Part shown: one piece after another, positions 44,704 to 56,990 of the stretch | How positions within the stretch are numbered: the stretch's first letter is position 1 | How the letters are laid out: every line of letters begins with the position of its first letter | From: Gigaspora rosea | Taxonomy: Eukaryota > Glomeromycota > Glomeromycetes > Diversisporales > Gigasporaceae | NCBI GenBank assembly: GCA_003550325.1 | Contig: QKWP01000001.1 | Span: 489,489 to 553,488 of the forward strand | DNA length: 64,000 bases | Direction: 5' to 3' | Program-made: the position numbers and the translations under genes | The notes under the pieces: generated by a model | The model's input: the letters and a program-made list of their open reading frames with translations, nothing else | What the model was told of the DNA's origin: nothing | Databases searched by the model: none

Positions 44704-46721
44704 ATGCTTCAACTATTGGTGTATCTCTTATTAGCGTGTCTAGTGGGGTATTATTTCTTTAGACAAAGTGTTCCGCGTGGCCTTAAAAAACTTCCTTCTC
44801 CACCGGGTCAAAAATTTTATACTGGTATGCATGTAATTTATTTAACGTGATATATGATAATTAAAAAGAATATCTTTTAATATCTGATTTTACAATTTAG
44901 GTCATTTTTATCAAACTAGATCTGAACCACATAAAAGGCAAGAGATTAAATGAGCTTATAATATTAAACAATAACTGAATAATTAAATAATTTATATTAT
45001 TTTCAATAGATTTACAGAATGGGCGAAAAGTTTGGGTGATATTTATGCCATACATATGGGTCAACAGTATTGGATTATATTAACCAGTGATAAAGTTGCC
45101 GCTGAACTTTTACAAAAGCGTAAGTTAATTTTTTTAAAAAAAATTTGATTGACATATAACATAGATAATCAAAAAAAAATCGACTCGAATTTTCTTTAAT
45201 AGGTGGTGGAAAGTATTCATCTCGTATGCCAAATTATTACTTTTACCAAGTACTGTCAAGAAGTAAAGGTTTCATTGGTTGTTCATATAACGAAAGATAT
45301 AGAAAGCTTACACCTATCAGTAAGTAGCTGATGTATATAATCTTTTTATTCCTTTATACTTTTTAATTTCATTAATATAATTTTATCTTTAGTGCATGGA
45401 ATTCTTGGTCAACGAAATGTAAAAGAAAAATCTGATTTAATCGATCTGGAATATCGTATACTTATGCAAAACCTTTATCAAGCCTCAATCAACATAAATG
45501 ATGGTTTTTATCCTAAAAAATACCTTCAACTTGCAGCCTTGAACATTATTACTCTTATATGTGTAGCCAGGCGTATAGAAAATATTGAAGATTCATCATT
45601 TAAATATTTTGAAAATTTTCAGAAAAGTCACTTAGAATTTGTTAAAGTAACAAATAGATTAGGTGACTTTTTTCCAATCTTGAAATGGTTTTCGGGTAAC
45701 AAATTCTATAATAAAGTAATTGAACACAGAAACACTCTGGAATCCTTTTATGGAAGTTTTGTTAAAGAGGTTAAGGATGATAAAGAAAAAAAACCTTGTG
45801 CTATAAGAGATTTACTTAACAAAGTCGACGAAGGTATATTAGATGAATTAGATATTGTTCATATGACTGATAATATATTTTCTGCTGGAACTGTAAGTAG
45901 TCTATAAGTTTATAATCTTTTATTTCTTTAAAAAAAATTTATATATTAAAATATTTAAAATCGTAGGATACAATTTCCGCAAGCTTAACTTGGATCGTAG
46001 CTGCTTTAGCTAATAATCCTCAAGTCCAATCTAAGGCCCATGAAGAACTTGATCGAGTAGTTGGTCAATCTCGTTTACCAACAATTTCAGATGAACCTAA
46101 TATCCCTTATATACGTGCTATAATTAAAGAAGGTCAAAGATATTGTGGCCCAACTCATCTTGGTATACCTCATTATATTGAAGAGGATGATGAATATAAT
46201 GGATATCATATTCCAGCAAATTCTGCTGTGGTTTTAAATATATATGGAATTCATATGGATGAGAAAAGATATGAAAATCCTAAAGAATTTAAACCTGAAA
46301 GATTTTTAGGTATTACAGAAAGAAGCGCAATTTTAGCAAACGGAAATTATGAAAATAGAGACCACTTCAGTTTTGGAGCTGGAAGAAGGCTTTGTACTGG
46401 AATTCATTTAGTACGTATGATAGAAATGACTAAATTTTTTTGAATTAAAATTATGATAAATTGCAAATTTTCGTTTTTTAATTTTATTTTTTTTTTTCGT
46501 ATTAAACATAGGCTGAGTTAGAACTTCTATTGGGAGTTTCACGTCTTCTTTGGAGTTTCAAAATAGAAAATGCGTCACCGTTAGGCAAAGATGGAAAGCC
46601 AATACCAATTAATTTAGACAAAGCACGTCTAGGAATCACTGTTTGGCCTGAAGAGTATCATGTTAAATTAGTTAAAAGACACGATAATGTTGAAAAGATA
46701 TTGTTTGATATAAGTCAATAA
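44704..46721 (+). CDS. Cytochrome P450 monooxygenase, seven exons, apparently intact
   Basis: Exons: 44704-44824, 44901-44937, 45010-45119, 45203-45319, 45393-45892, 45967-46410, 46512-46721, totalling 512 codons plus stop, normal for a microsomal P450. The N-terminus (MLQLLVYLLLACLVGYYFF) is an ER membrane anchor followed by LKKLPSPPG. I-helix AGTDT is at about 293-297, K-helix ExxR (KEGQR) at 350-353, PERF (FKPERFLG) at 405-408, and the haem loop FSFGAGRRLCTG with Cys438 as axial ligand. Intron 2 has a GC donor (GCAAGA). All other borders are GT-AG. It would oxidise a small molecule with electrons from a reductase; the substrate cannot be told. Clearly a paralogue of the pseudogene at 20.3 kb, with the same intron positions. 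Confidence 0.9.
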
Positions 46722-46935
46722 CTTTTTACTAAAGATGATCGTTACCTGTTAAATAAAAAATATTGTACGCGTCAAGATTGCATTGAAGTTATCTGATCAA
46801 AATTATAAAAAATTTCAAGAGTATTAGTTAATTATAAAAAAGGAAAAAAGCATTCATATTGTTATAACTAGATGCTCTTTTATTGATATATTATTCACGT
46901 AGCTTCGAAATTTCTATACAAATGCTCCAAACGTG

Positions 46936-47376
46936 TAGTGACTCGCGAATTAAACTACGAAGAGTTGCTCGAATCATCATTTGAGTCATATGATCGAGTT
47001 ATTTTTTCGAGGTTTACTCGAGATACTCAAGTCAAGTAAATATACTAAATATATTTCAAAATACGAATTACAAAAAACAAGATACTTTAATTTGTTATTA
47101 TAAAAAGCAAATACCCGTTCAGATGAGATCAAAGTTGTTGATACGCATATTAGGGGGCTTCAAAATTAATGATTCGGTATCCAATTTTTGGATGAAATAA
47201 GTGATGTGTTTATTTTGAATTGAACGGTGTTTAAACACTATACTGTTAAAAAAGTTTTTCAGACTTCGTCCTACTTGTAATATCATAGATATTTAGCTCT
47301 CGAGTTCAAATTTCATAATTTGAATCGTGATAAATTCGAATTACTCGAATCACGAGTTGGCGAGTCCAGTCACTAC
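46936..47376. mobile_element. 441-bp hAT-like MITE just downstream of the P450
   Basis: Ends TAGTGACTCGC and (inverted) TAGTGACTGGACTCGCC; flanks CAAACGTG and CAAACGGG (8 bp, one mismatch). The interior is rich in CTCGAG/ACTCGA words. Confidence 0.75.
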
Positions 47377-47384
47377 AAACGGGT

Positions 47385-48096
47385 TGAATTGGCGTCAGAT
47401 GATGGCCAACCGAAAAAAAATTCGACTCCTGATGCTGAAATTCACGTGATCACATGATGATCTTCTGCGTGAAATAGGTTTTTTATTGATTTTACATATA
47501 GTACACCTAAATTCCACTAGGGTAATTAAAATCTGGCCACGCCCAAACCCTAACGCTAGCACTGTACTAACAGCGAAATTCTTTAAGTAGGGTTCTATGA
47601 CGCATCTCAGGATTTTCTGCATTTCACGGAATGCCGCAGAAATTACAGAATTAGGTTGTAAACATGGAGTGTATTACGAATAGCACGGAATTGCCGCAGA
47701 AAGTAGGGACTTAAAATTATTTAGTTGTTTTTATAGGTACAAGGCTCTAAAAATATAACTTCTGAAAAGTTCCGATGTAGAAAATAAATAAACCTGAAAT
47801 ACAAGCGTGGTCGGGAGAAAATATTTGCTTAATATCCTAAATAATCTGAAGATTAAATGACAAATTGATTGAAGAATATTCAAAGATTTCTATATTACTA
47901 GCACAGAATTTATAAATGACCAACACAGAATTCAGCAGAAATTATGAAATTTAATGTATTGTAATTTTGCAGAATTTGAATTGGTCACAGACAGAATTAA
48001 CAATTTATCATCACAGAAAATCATCTACAGATCCCATCTTATGAAATTTGATTGGCTAGTCACAATTCTATATAAAGTTAATTTATTCATACAATA

Positions 48097-48097
<1 letters not shown>
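47385..48097. other. Intergenic region, no gene seen
   Basis: Repeats the word CAGAAATTACAGAATT / CACAGAATT with variants between 47630 and 48030, probably a decayed repeat. No coding potential. Confidence 0.35.
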
Positions 48098-48139
<42 letters not shown>

Positions 48140-48140
48140 N
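48098..48140. other. Poly(A) run ending in an N
   Basis: An unbroken run of about 40 A ends with the only ambiguous base in the window, then AAGTTTCACAC. Probably an assembly uncertainty at a homopolymer. Confidence 0.9.
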
Positions 48141-48419
48141 AAGTTTCACACAAAAGTTCAGGGTGGTGAAGTTTAACTTTGTTGTGAGTGGTTATAGGTG
48201 TTTGTAGGTGACTGAGTTGTTAATCTTTATAATAGTAAGGGTTTTCATTATAATCAAACCTTTTTATATAAAGTTTGCATGGTTAAGGTTCAAGTTTTAC
48301 TGAGCAAAATTTCTCTATAATCCCATCATGGTCAAAGTTTCACTATACTTAAAATTTTTGTGCCAAGTTCCACTATATCAAGTTTCACTTTGATTAAAGT
48401 TTTATCTTGATTAAAGTTC
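48141..48419. other. Sequence after the N, with AAGTTTCAC words
   Basis: AAGTTTCAC/AAGTTCCAC words recur here and lead into the minisatellite that follows. Confidence 0.5.
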
Positions 48420-48565
48420 TACTATGCTAACTTTCACCTGCCAATTTTCTTTATGCCAAGTTTTGCTGTGTCAAGTTTTGGCATGTCAAGTTTCACTGTG
48501 TCAAGCTTTGCTGTGCCAAGTTTCACATGCCAAGTTTCACGTGCCAAGTTTCACATGCCAAGTTC
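48420..48565. repeat. Minisatellite, unit about 14 bp (TGCCAAGTTTCAC)
   Basis: About ten imperfect units such as GTCAAGTTTCACTGT and TGCCAAGTTTCACA. The short ORF across it reads as a PSFxVSSF-like repeat and is a by-product. Confidence 0.85.
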
Positions 48566-50545
48566 TGTCAAAATAGACAATCAATATAACATATCCAGAC
48601 AATACTTGGACAATGTTATTAATTTTTATTTTTTTAGATTATATCACAATTGGTTAATTATATAAATGAAACCCAAAATTTTGGGCCTTGTTTTGTTATT
48701 GATTGTACAAATACAAATATTAGATTCTATATAATTACTGAGCTTGCATTTGAAAAATGTCACAAAAACCAAATGCTACAAAAGTATCCATATCTTTGAA
48801 ATAGGAAGACAACTATATCATTCTTATTATTGTAAAATTATAGAAGCTAATAGTAGTCAACAAAGAAAAGCCTTAAAAAAAAAAAAAGAGCATTTAGAAA
48901 AAAAATTGAATTCAAGATAAAGAAAATTGTTCAGGTAGTGTAACAGTTTTTTGTTTTTAAAAAAAAAACTATGTATGTAATTTTTTTATAAAAAAGGCTT
49001 TAATTTAATATTTTATATTAAATATAACATTTGTTTCAAGAGTTCAAGTATCAACAAGAGTATTATACCATTGACAATACCAAGAATCTTGGCATTTTAA
49101 GTATATAATAAATTTAGATATTCCTATGGAATATTTTGTTTATAGTATTAATATAGCAAAGAAGTCTGTTATTGGCCTGTGCTATATGATAGCAGACTTG
49201 ATAATAATGAAAATACTAAAAAAGAGGAGTAGGAAGAAACTTCAGAAGAAATGGAAGGATTTCAGATATTTCACCTAAATTGGAGGCAAAATTAGCCAAA
49301 TAATTTTTTGGTAATATCAATATAATAAAATTCCAATAAATAACAACAAAACTGGTTTTCTTAGCTGAATTAGTTCATAAAATTCTAGTATTTTCTTTAT
49401 TGTAGTACCTTTATTAAAATTTTACAAGCCAAAAGTGCTGAAAAAGTAACAAAATTTCAAATTATTTGTGTACTTATATTACTTTATAAAAATTTACTAA
49501 AAAAATATATGTATAGCAAAAGTTAAGCAAAATAAGAATTACCAAGATTGGTCTCTACACTATTTTCATATATCGACAGAAAATAAACTAGTGAAGTTTT
49601 ATAGAAAACCTAGCTGTTCTTTATGTATTACTTTATGATATATATTTTCTCTATATGATTTTAATATATAAAAAATTGTATGTAACTATTTATGCATATA
49701 GAATTTTAGTTTGTATATATGGAAGATTATCATGTGATAATGTGGATTTTAGCATTATTCTATTTGAAATTGACAGGAGAAAAATTGATTTTCTAGTTAT
49801 GTACTTCTGGCATTAATTGTCTTTGAAAAAAAAATTGATTTATATTAGAGTTTGGGTTTATATTGGTAGTTAGAATGAGTATTATATAGCAAAATTGTGC
49901 AAAGAACCTTTTTTGTTAGGTTAGAAAGACTATTTGCAAGCAGCCACACAATTTGTCACACAGATCACTAGAGTAAAATTTTTAATATGAAATTTGAGTG
50001 ATCAACATCCATATGATAAGCCTATTTTTAATAGTAATTTGCATGATAGGCTTTTTAATTGCTATTTTTAGGGTTTTTTAAAAAGGAAACTGCACTCACA
50101 AGACTAGATACAACTGCTTAGCTATACAAATACTTTATTGATTTGTAGCTTTAACCAAAAAAAAATAAAGCTAAGAAAAAGATCATGCTCTCAAAAATAT
50201 CTTTTTATTCTATTTTATATAGCATTTTGCAATGCAACTAATCCTTCTTGTTTTGAACTTTTTAAGCAAAAATTTACATACTCAATCGAGATTATGAACT
50301 TCGAGGAATGTTAAGAGATTTCAGAACTATTATTGTTTTAGTTTGTTCACATTCAAAGCTCAAACTAATATTTTAATAATAGATCTATTATTATTAGTGA
50401 TATACAATATTAGGGTAGCTGCATGTTAAAACAAAGAATACATCTTAAAATTAAAATTTCCAAATTTTCTAAAATAGATATTTTATTTAATTTGTGATTT
50501 GTATACCAAACAGGGGCTGTATATATTACCATATATAGTAAAATT
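48566..50545. other. AT-rich intergenic region, no gene seen
   Basis: No recognisable gene. The segment near 49850-49920 (GGGTTTATATTGGTAG, CAAAATTGTGCAAAGAAC) resembles 75-150 at the window start, so a dispersed repeat is possible. Confidence 0.35.
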
Positions 50546-50986
50546 AGAGAAAACAATTATTGTTTATCAAATTTTTGGAATCTGTTACTGTCAGAGCAAT
50601 AACAATTTTTTTTACTAAGCTAACTTTTCTTCTTTACTAAACAAACGTTGCATAGCTCATTCTTACGATTCTAATGGTAGTAAAATTATTAAAATTGGCC
50701 TAGTAGATCACAAGATATTAGTAAAAAATGTTTTATAACCATATAGAGTTCTATGTAAACAATATTATTGTTTACATAGAAACTCTATATGGTCTCAAAA
50801 TGTGGTTTAATGATATCTTGTGATCTACTAGGCCAATTTTAATGATTTTACCACTATTAGAATTGCAAGAATGTGCTCTACAACTTTTGTTTAGTAGAGA
50901 AGTAAGATTAGTTTAGTAAAAAAATCATTTATTGCTCTAATAGTGCCAGATTCCAGAAATTTGATAAACAATAATTAATTTTCTCT
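50546..50986. mobile_element. 441-bp near-perfect fold-back
   Basis: Two arms of about 215 bp are inverted copies around a centre near 50766 (AACAATATTATTGTT). Matches include GGCCTAGTAGATCACAAGAT against ATCTTGTGATCTACTAGGCC. The arms extend out to AGAGAAAA/TTTTCTCT. Confidence 0.85.
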
Positions 50987-51006
50987 ATATATTAATAAAT
51001 TTTTGA

Positions 51007-51482
51007 CCTGCGGGTCGATAGCATAGTGGTTATGTTCACAGGTCTCCAATTGAAGGCTGCCAGTTCAATTCCGTATGGCAGCAATTTGAATTTAAAAGTC
51101 AGAACCCGATTTGGAATAACCAAAGTCATACAAGATGTAAGGTCAGTTCAGTAAAGCACAAACTTGATGGCAGCATTTTCATGTAACATTATGAACCCAC
51201 AGGGTTTGGACTGAGGAAGATCAGCCATCCCTGTAGAAAGTATAAATAATATGGTGTGAACTCACATTTGGGCAACGAAAGGCAAGCCGGATTAAGCTTT
51301 CATCACAGTAACTTTCTGAGCGACCGGAGCTCTGTCAACAAGAACTGAAACACCATGGGTAGAGAGACCCAGGAGGTTATTTCGACGGCGAAAGGCAAGT
51401 CAGATAGCTTATCTGAGATGGGTATAGTGAATGTGGCTCATATGAAGGGTTACAGAGAAAAGTACTGAGTTCTAAAAAAAAA
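51007..51482 (+). mobile_element. tRNA-derived SINE, family B copy 1
   Basis: The head CCTGCGGGTCGATAGC contains a consensus A-box (TAGCATAGTGG) and a B-box-like GTTCAATTCC about 50 bp later. The body is about 400 bp with a 3' A-run of nine. The head closely matches copy 2 at 54.5-55.1 kb. No clean target duplication was seen; ATAAATTTTT and ATAGATTTTT flank it weakly. Confidence 0.7.
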
Positions 51483-51544
51483 TACTATAGATTTTTATAG
51501 TTTGGTATATGGATCACAAATTAATTATTTTTTTTTCTTTTTGA

Positions 51545-53099
51545 TAGTGTTCGGATCTGTTAGATTTTTTATCCAGATTATCCGGATAATATAGATAACA
51601 GATAATGATTTTGTTCAACAGATAATTTATCCGGATAATTACTTTAATTTCAGATAATTATCTATAGATAATCTGTATTAATATATATGGTGAAACGGTG
51701 AAATGGTGAAATTGATCAAATGTTAAAATATTCATTTATTAATAGTTGTTATCTGAAATATGCATAAATTCATCAATAAATGTACATCCAAACTATTCCA
51801 ATTACGATTCCATTTTGGCAATAATATTATAACTATTTCATTCATATGGGTCATGCCAGGTGATTTTCGATCATAATTGAAGACTTCTTTCCAAATTGAC
51901 TCCATTTTGAATCTCGTATATATATTTATTTATTTATACAATAATTATATATATTTTTAATTTTTATAAAATTATCATCAGTCAAAAGTGTCCTGTACAT
52001 TTTTACCAATTATTTTGTTCATGTGATGAGAAATGTTGTATACTTTTTTTAATCGTCGCTATTTTAAATTACAGGCTGTGAGAATATTTATACGTATGAT
52101 GCATGAACTGTAAATGTTTAATTGCTTGCTTGGAAAGCATGAGTGTGTATATGAATTTAACCTTTTAAAGGTATGTGTCTGTGAATATTTAATATGTATT
52201 AGCATACTATGTTATTAATGCTGCTAAATTTAGTAGAGTAAATGTGAACTTGGAAAATCAAATTTTGGTGTTCTATCTTGTTATGGTAATGTCAAAATCA
52301 GAATATCATATACATTGGTGTAATGGCAATTACCATTAGCAATTAAACGACAACTATGAGAATAATTACAGAATCAGGTAAAAGTTAGACTAACAATTTT
52401 ATGCGACACTAAATACAGGAGCAAGTGTTATATCGGATATGAAAATGTAACATACGAAGTTTCTATATGTATTCACATTCTTGCTTCGACAAATGCATTT
52501 ATCTAATAAGATGCAAGATTTTGCATACGAAAACTATTTAAATTGCAGTATATCTATACACTATGTGAAATCTTCAATATTACTCTGTTTCTGGTATGAA
52601 GCTTCATACTAAATATGGAATATATAAATTTGTATTAACATTTATCACGGGTATACTATGTACCATTAAAGTTGTTATTGGAGCAAAAAATTCCGGAACA
52701 ATCCAGGTTATACTCCAGTTTAAAGATAGAGTGTGTTGAGATCTCAAGAAATATATAATAATGGAGCAAAGTTATTACTTAAAACCCAGGCTGCTCCATA
52801 TATGGAATGATCTGGAGCCATCCTAGGTTGCTCCATACAGATTATCTTGCATGAATTAAAACTAGCACATCTATAATTTCGCAAGTATTGATTTAATAGT
52901 TAAATGTATGACACAATTCTGCGATATACAAAATTTATATTATAGGTTTACCTAGTACGAAATATATGTCTAATAATTAACAAATAATCTAGATAGTTAT
53001 CTGGATAATAGAATTATGAACAGATATAGATAACAGATAATGTTTTTTTTCAACAGATAATTATCTTTAGATAAACAGATTATCTAGATCCGAATTTTA
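51545..53099. mobile_element. 1.56-kb hAT-like non-autonomous element, exact 8-bp TSD
   Basis: CTTTTTGA flanks both ends (51537-51544, 53100-53107). The ends are TAGTGTTCGGATCTG and (inverted) TAAAATTCGGATCTAGAT. Near each end the word GATAACAGATAATG followed by CAACAGATAAT occurs in the same orientation, a subterminal direct repeat. No transposase ORF; the interior is unrelated AT-rich sequence. Confidence 0.78.
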
Positions 53100-53125
53100 C
53101 TTTTTGATAATAAATTTAAATTATA

Positions 53126-53299
53126 TAGTTAGACCTCTCTAAGTGCATTCTCTCTAAGTACATACTTTCTCTAAATGCACACTTAAGTGCTGGCCCAAAT
53201 ATATAACTGACCTCTATAAATGCACTTTTTCTTATTATTCTCTAAATGCACATTATGAAAGTGTGGTCCCAAGAGTGTGCACTTAGAGAGGTTTGACTG
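53126..53299. mobile_element. Pogo/Tigger-like MITE
   Basis: The left AGTTAGACCTCTCTAAGTGC is the inverse of GCACTTAGAGAGGTTTGACT at the right. CTCTAAATGCAC words repeat inside. No unambiguous TA flank. Confidence 0.65.
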
Positions 53300-53303
53300 A
53301 ATA

Positions 53304-54439
53304 AGTACTATTTATATGCCAAAAAGGCCTGATTAAGCTCAGATGATTAAGAAAAAGAAACCCATATTTCATATTCAAGAATAGCACATCTGGCTTTGAA
53401 TTTAATACACTTGCATCCTAAGCTCCTTTATGGTTCAGGTTAATACATTAAATTCAAAGCTATACTTTTTTAATTGTCATGTAAAAAGTAATTCTTCAGA
53501 TCTTTCACTTGCTGAATAAAGCCATTATTTTGTTGCAATGCATTCATTAAATATATAATATAATTAATATTGTAATAAGTTAATTTCTGAAAGGAATAAA
53601 AAACTTATTATTCTTGTGAACTAAATTATATTGTTGATTCTTTTGAAATAAAAATAAAACAACTGACACAATAAATAAATGAATTTGAATCCATATTATT
53701 TTAATGACAGAGCTTGTTAAAAACTTAGTTTGCCAATAATTATTTTACTAACAATTAATCTAACCCAACATCAAGTTAAAACTAAACCTACTTTCTCATA
53801 TAATATTCTAAATTTACCTCCCACAATCCTATCCTAAAATTTAAGCTAATCTAACTTTAACTTCATATAATCGTATCCTAACATTATTTTCTATTTTTAA
53901 TTTTACTATTAACAAATGCCAATATTTATATTCATGACTGAAGTTGATACCCTACTGAAGTTCACTTAAAAAAATTAGCTCTGAAATTAAATAATTTTGT
54001 ATGCATTAGTTATCAAATTTAGGTGGGTGTAGATTTAGTCTAATGAAGTTGCAACCTCAGTTGGGTGCCAACTTCAGTCATAACATTTATATCAAAAACT
54101 CACTAACCACCTTGCAAGTAACTGCTATTAATCAGTAAAATACTACAAGTGACAGCTTTAATATATGACTAATTTAACAATTAGTCTTGCAAATGATGCC
54201 AACAAAATGACAACTCCAATAGAATGATGACTCCAACAAATAATGGTCCAATAAACAACAGCTTTATTATTTAAAAAAACAAAGCTTTTCTTGAAAAAGG
54301 TTAAATTATAGAATAAAAAATATTGAATTCATATAATACACCTATATAAAATCAGCTTTCTCTGATTTTCTTTGTTACTTTCATAATGCACTCGCCCTTC
54401 ACAGATGCATTTTGGTGAAAGCCCTCACCTTGGTGCATC
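53304..54439. other. Intergenic AT-rich region, no gene seen
   Basis: CACATCTGGCTTTGAATTTAAT and, inverted, TTAATACATTAAATTCAAAGC near 53400-53460 suggest a small decayed fold-back. The rest is featureless. Confidence 0.35.
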
Positions 54440-54453
54440 TAACGATCTATTTT

Positions 54454-55060
54454 GTTTTAATTATCCTAGTTGAACCATCCCCACATTCCTAACCCATACT
54501 CAGCTCCACCGGATTCTTCCTCATTCTTACCATGTCTGTCTAGTGTTCTGACTTCCAAACCCATTCAGTCCTTTTCAAAAATTTTCATCCTAATGGCAAT
54601 ACAAGATTAATCTACTTTCCGTCTGGCTTATTAAAGCAGACTTCAGTTCCTTGCATCAGTCATCCTTTTGCTTCGGATTAAGGCAGGTCTTCCTAAGTCC
54701 AGATCCTGCAGCTCTTTTCTTTATAGGTCATATGATGTTTCATAAATAATTCACAACCGGTTTTTATAACCAGCTGATCTTATTTAACCAGAGGATTTAA
54801 CTGGAACTTTTTCCTTCAACCAGAATTTCGCCAGAAGTATCCAAATTCAACCAAAATTTCACTGAAAGTATCCAAATTGAGGAATCACACATGCTTATGT
54901 AGCTGTGTCACCAACCTTGGTCCTTGCATCCTAGTTTAACCCATCTGTCTTGTGATCTTGAGTAGAAATATGACCTTAGTGAGGCTTGAACCGGTGACCT
55001 TGCGACTGGAATGACTAACAACCCGGGAGCACAACCACTACGCTATTGACCCACAGGTCC
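54454..55060 (-). mobile_element. tRNA-derived SINE, family B copy 2
   Basis: Exact 14-bp flanking repeats (TAACGATCTATTTT at 54440-54453 and 55061-55074). On the minus strand the head CCTGTGGGTCAATAGC has a perfect A-box TAGCGTAGTGG and B-box GGTTCAAGCC. The 3' end is AATTAAAACAAAA. About 607 bp. The interior carries a short tandem repeat (CCAAATTnnACCA near 54840-54880). Confidence 0.88.
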
Positions 55061-55074
55061 TAACGATCTATTTT

Positions 55075-56263
55075 TTATAATGAATATTTGCAAACTGGAG
55101 AAAGATCAAGTGAAATAAAACAAAAAAAATAGCACAACTTTGAAGCTATATTAGTCTACAAGGAAAAGCTAGTTTTCAATATTTTTTATACTTTCAGATT
55201 TGTGAAAACTTCATTAACAATTTTGTTTTAAGAAACAGAGGCTAAGATTTCGGGTGAAAATTTAAAAAATGTAAATTCGGCAATTTGTGTAATTTATGAA
55301 ATTATATGATAAATTTTTGGATGTGACAAATCATGTGACTGCTAGTATAAATCTTGTGATAAATACAATTTTTGCAAATCAAACGTTTGTTTTGAATTTT
55401 GTTATGTAACACCTATTCTGATTTTTAATTGGCTAATTGGCGTCAGAAGATCACGTGTCCGGAAAATCGATCCTACATCCGAGAGTTTAAAATTTAAAAT
55501 TTTAGCCTTATTCCTGAGAAATGTAAATATTAGATCTTGTCAGATATTAAAAAAGTAATCATAGCAATTCACAATCAATTAACATATCAAATATTAGATA
55601 CAAAATAATTGGATTGCATAAATTTAAAAAAAATAAAATGTCTTTTAATAATTTGTCTAACAATTTTTGTAGCAAATGAGCATTATCTTATTATAAAAAG
55701 ATTATAACTTTAAATTTTTATTAACATAAGCAATTTATAATAAAATTCATTTTTTTATTATGATAATACTTTTCTATAAATATTGGTATGTTTAAACTCT
55801 AAAATAATGTTGAATATCAAATATTAATTTTTTTTATGGAAAAAAATTTCAAGTTAGGAAAGTGATTTTAAACTTCTAAACTATTTATTTATTTGCATGT
55901 ATAATATTGTAATTTCAATCTGACGGCAAAGTCGCCCACATCTGCAACTGTTAGTAATTATATACTGACGATAACGCGTATATTATTAAATTTGTATAAC
56001 ATTCTATATCTTGAGCCAGTTTAATATTACATTCGAAGATTAATAGCTTTTATAATATTGTGAAATTGAAGAACTGTTTATCAAAAGATATTAACATATT
56101 TTTAACCAGAGATAGATTAATAAAAAATTTTTTCTTTTTAAAACAATTTGTTTAAATTAGGAAATTAGGATATTCAAATATAACTTTTATTATCAAAAAC
56201 TATAATAATATTACTCTAAATTTAAAACATCCTAATAAATAAAACCAAAAAACTCAAGCATAG
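55075..56263. other. Intergenic AT-rich region, no gene seen
   Basis: No coding or repeat structure recognised apart from low-complexity AT stretches. Confidence 0.35.
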
Positions 56264-56860
56264 TACAGTCAGACCTCATTATAGTCACCCTCGTTATAGT
56301 CACAACCTTATTATAATCACTTTTTTTTTTTACAAGCCTAATTTGAATTATATTAGTCTCGATATAGTCACAAATCCACTATAGTCACTATCACATCAAT
56401 TTTTATAACCAACCTTATTAAATTACCTCAATATAGTCACAAAAAATTACAGCTTCAAAAGTTTCAATCCGTTAACCGTATCCGAATATCCACTATCCAT
56501 ATCTGATCCAAAATTTATCTGTATATCCATTTACTATTGATATCAAAGGAAGAAATTCGTCTGATTGAATAATTTTTGTAGATAAAATCCGTCACTTTAA
56601 TACTATATTAGAAACGAAAGACAGCTCCATTTAAAAAAACTTACAAAATAATAAATATTCACAAAATATTTTATCACATATATTTAAAGAATATAAAGAA
56701 ATGTGTAAAGTAGAAATACGATATTTTATTATTAATAAACTCAAGCTTCTAAGAAAATTTATACAATACCGTTACATTAACTAAATTTACAGTTAAACAA
56801 ACCCAATACATTGCAAAAATCGACCATATTTCTTTGATTTCTTAAATTTCATAAATCATT

Positions 56861-56990
56861 ATCGTCGTTTTTGAATTAGTACGATAAGCAAATTTTGTAA
56901 ACCCTACGAATCCTGCATATTGCCATTTTAAAATACAGAATTAGTAGGGTTCACAAAATCCGTTTATCGCACTAATTCGAAAATAGCGAT
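56861..56990. repeat. 130-bp hairpin repeat, copy 1
   Basis: TTTTTGAATTAGTACGATAA is inverted as TTATCGCACTAATTCGAAAA; the arms also match through TAAACCCTACGAATCCTG-type sequence. Same family as copy 2 nearby. Confidence 0.8.

Noticed and set aside
48453..48665. 70-codon frame with PSFxVSSF repeats
   Set aside because: Direct translation of a 14-bp minisatellite.
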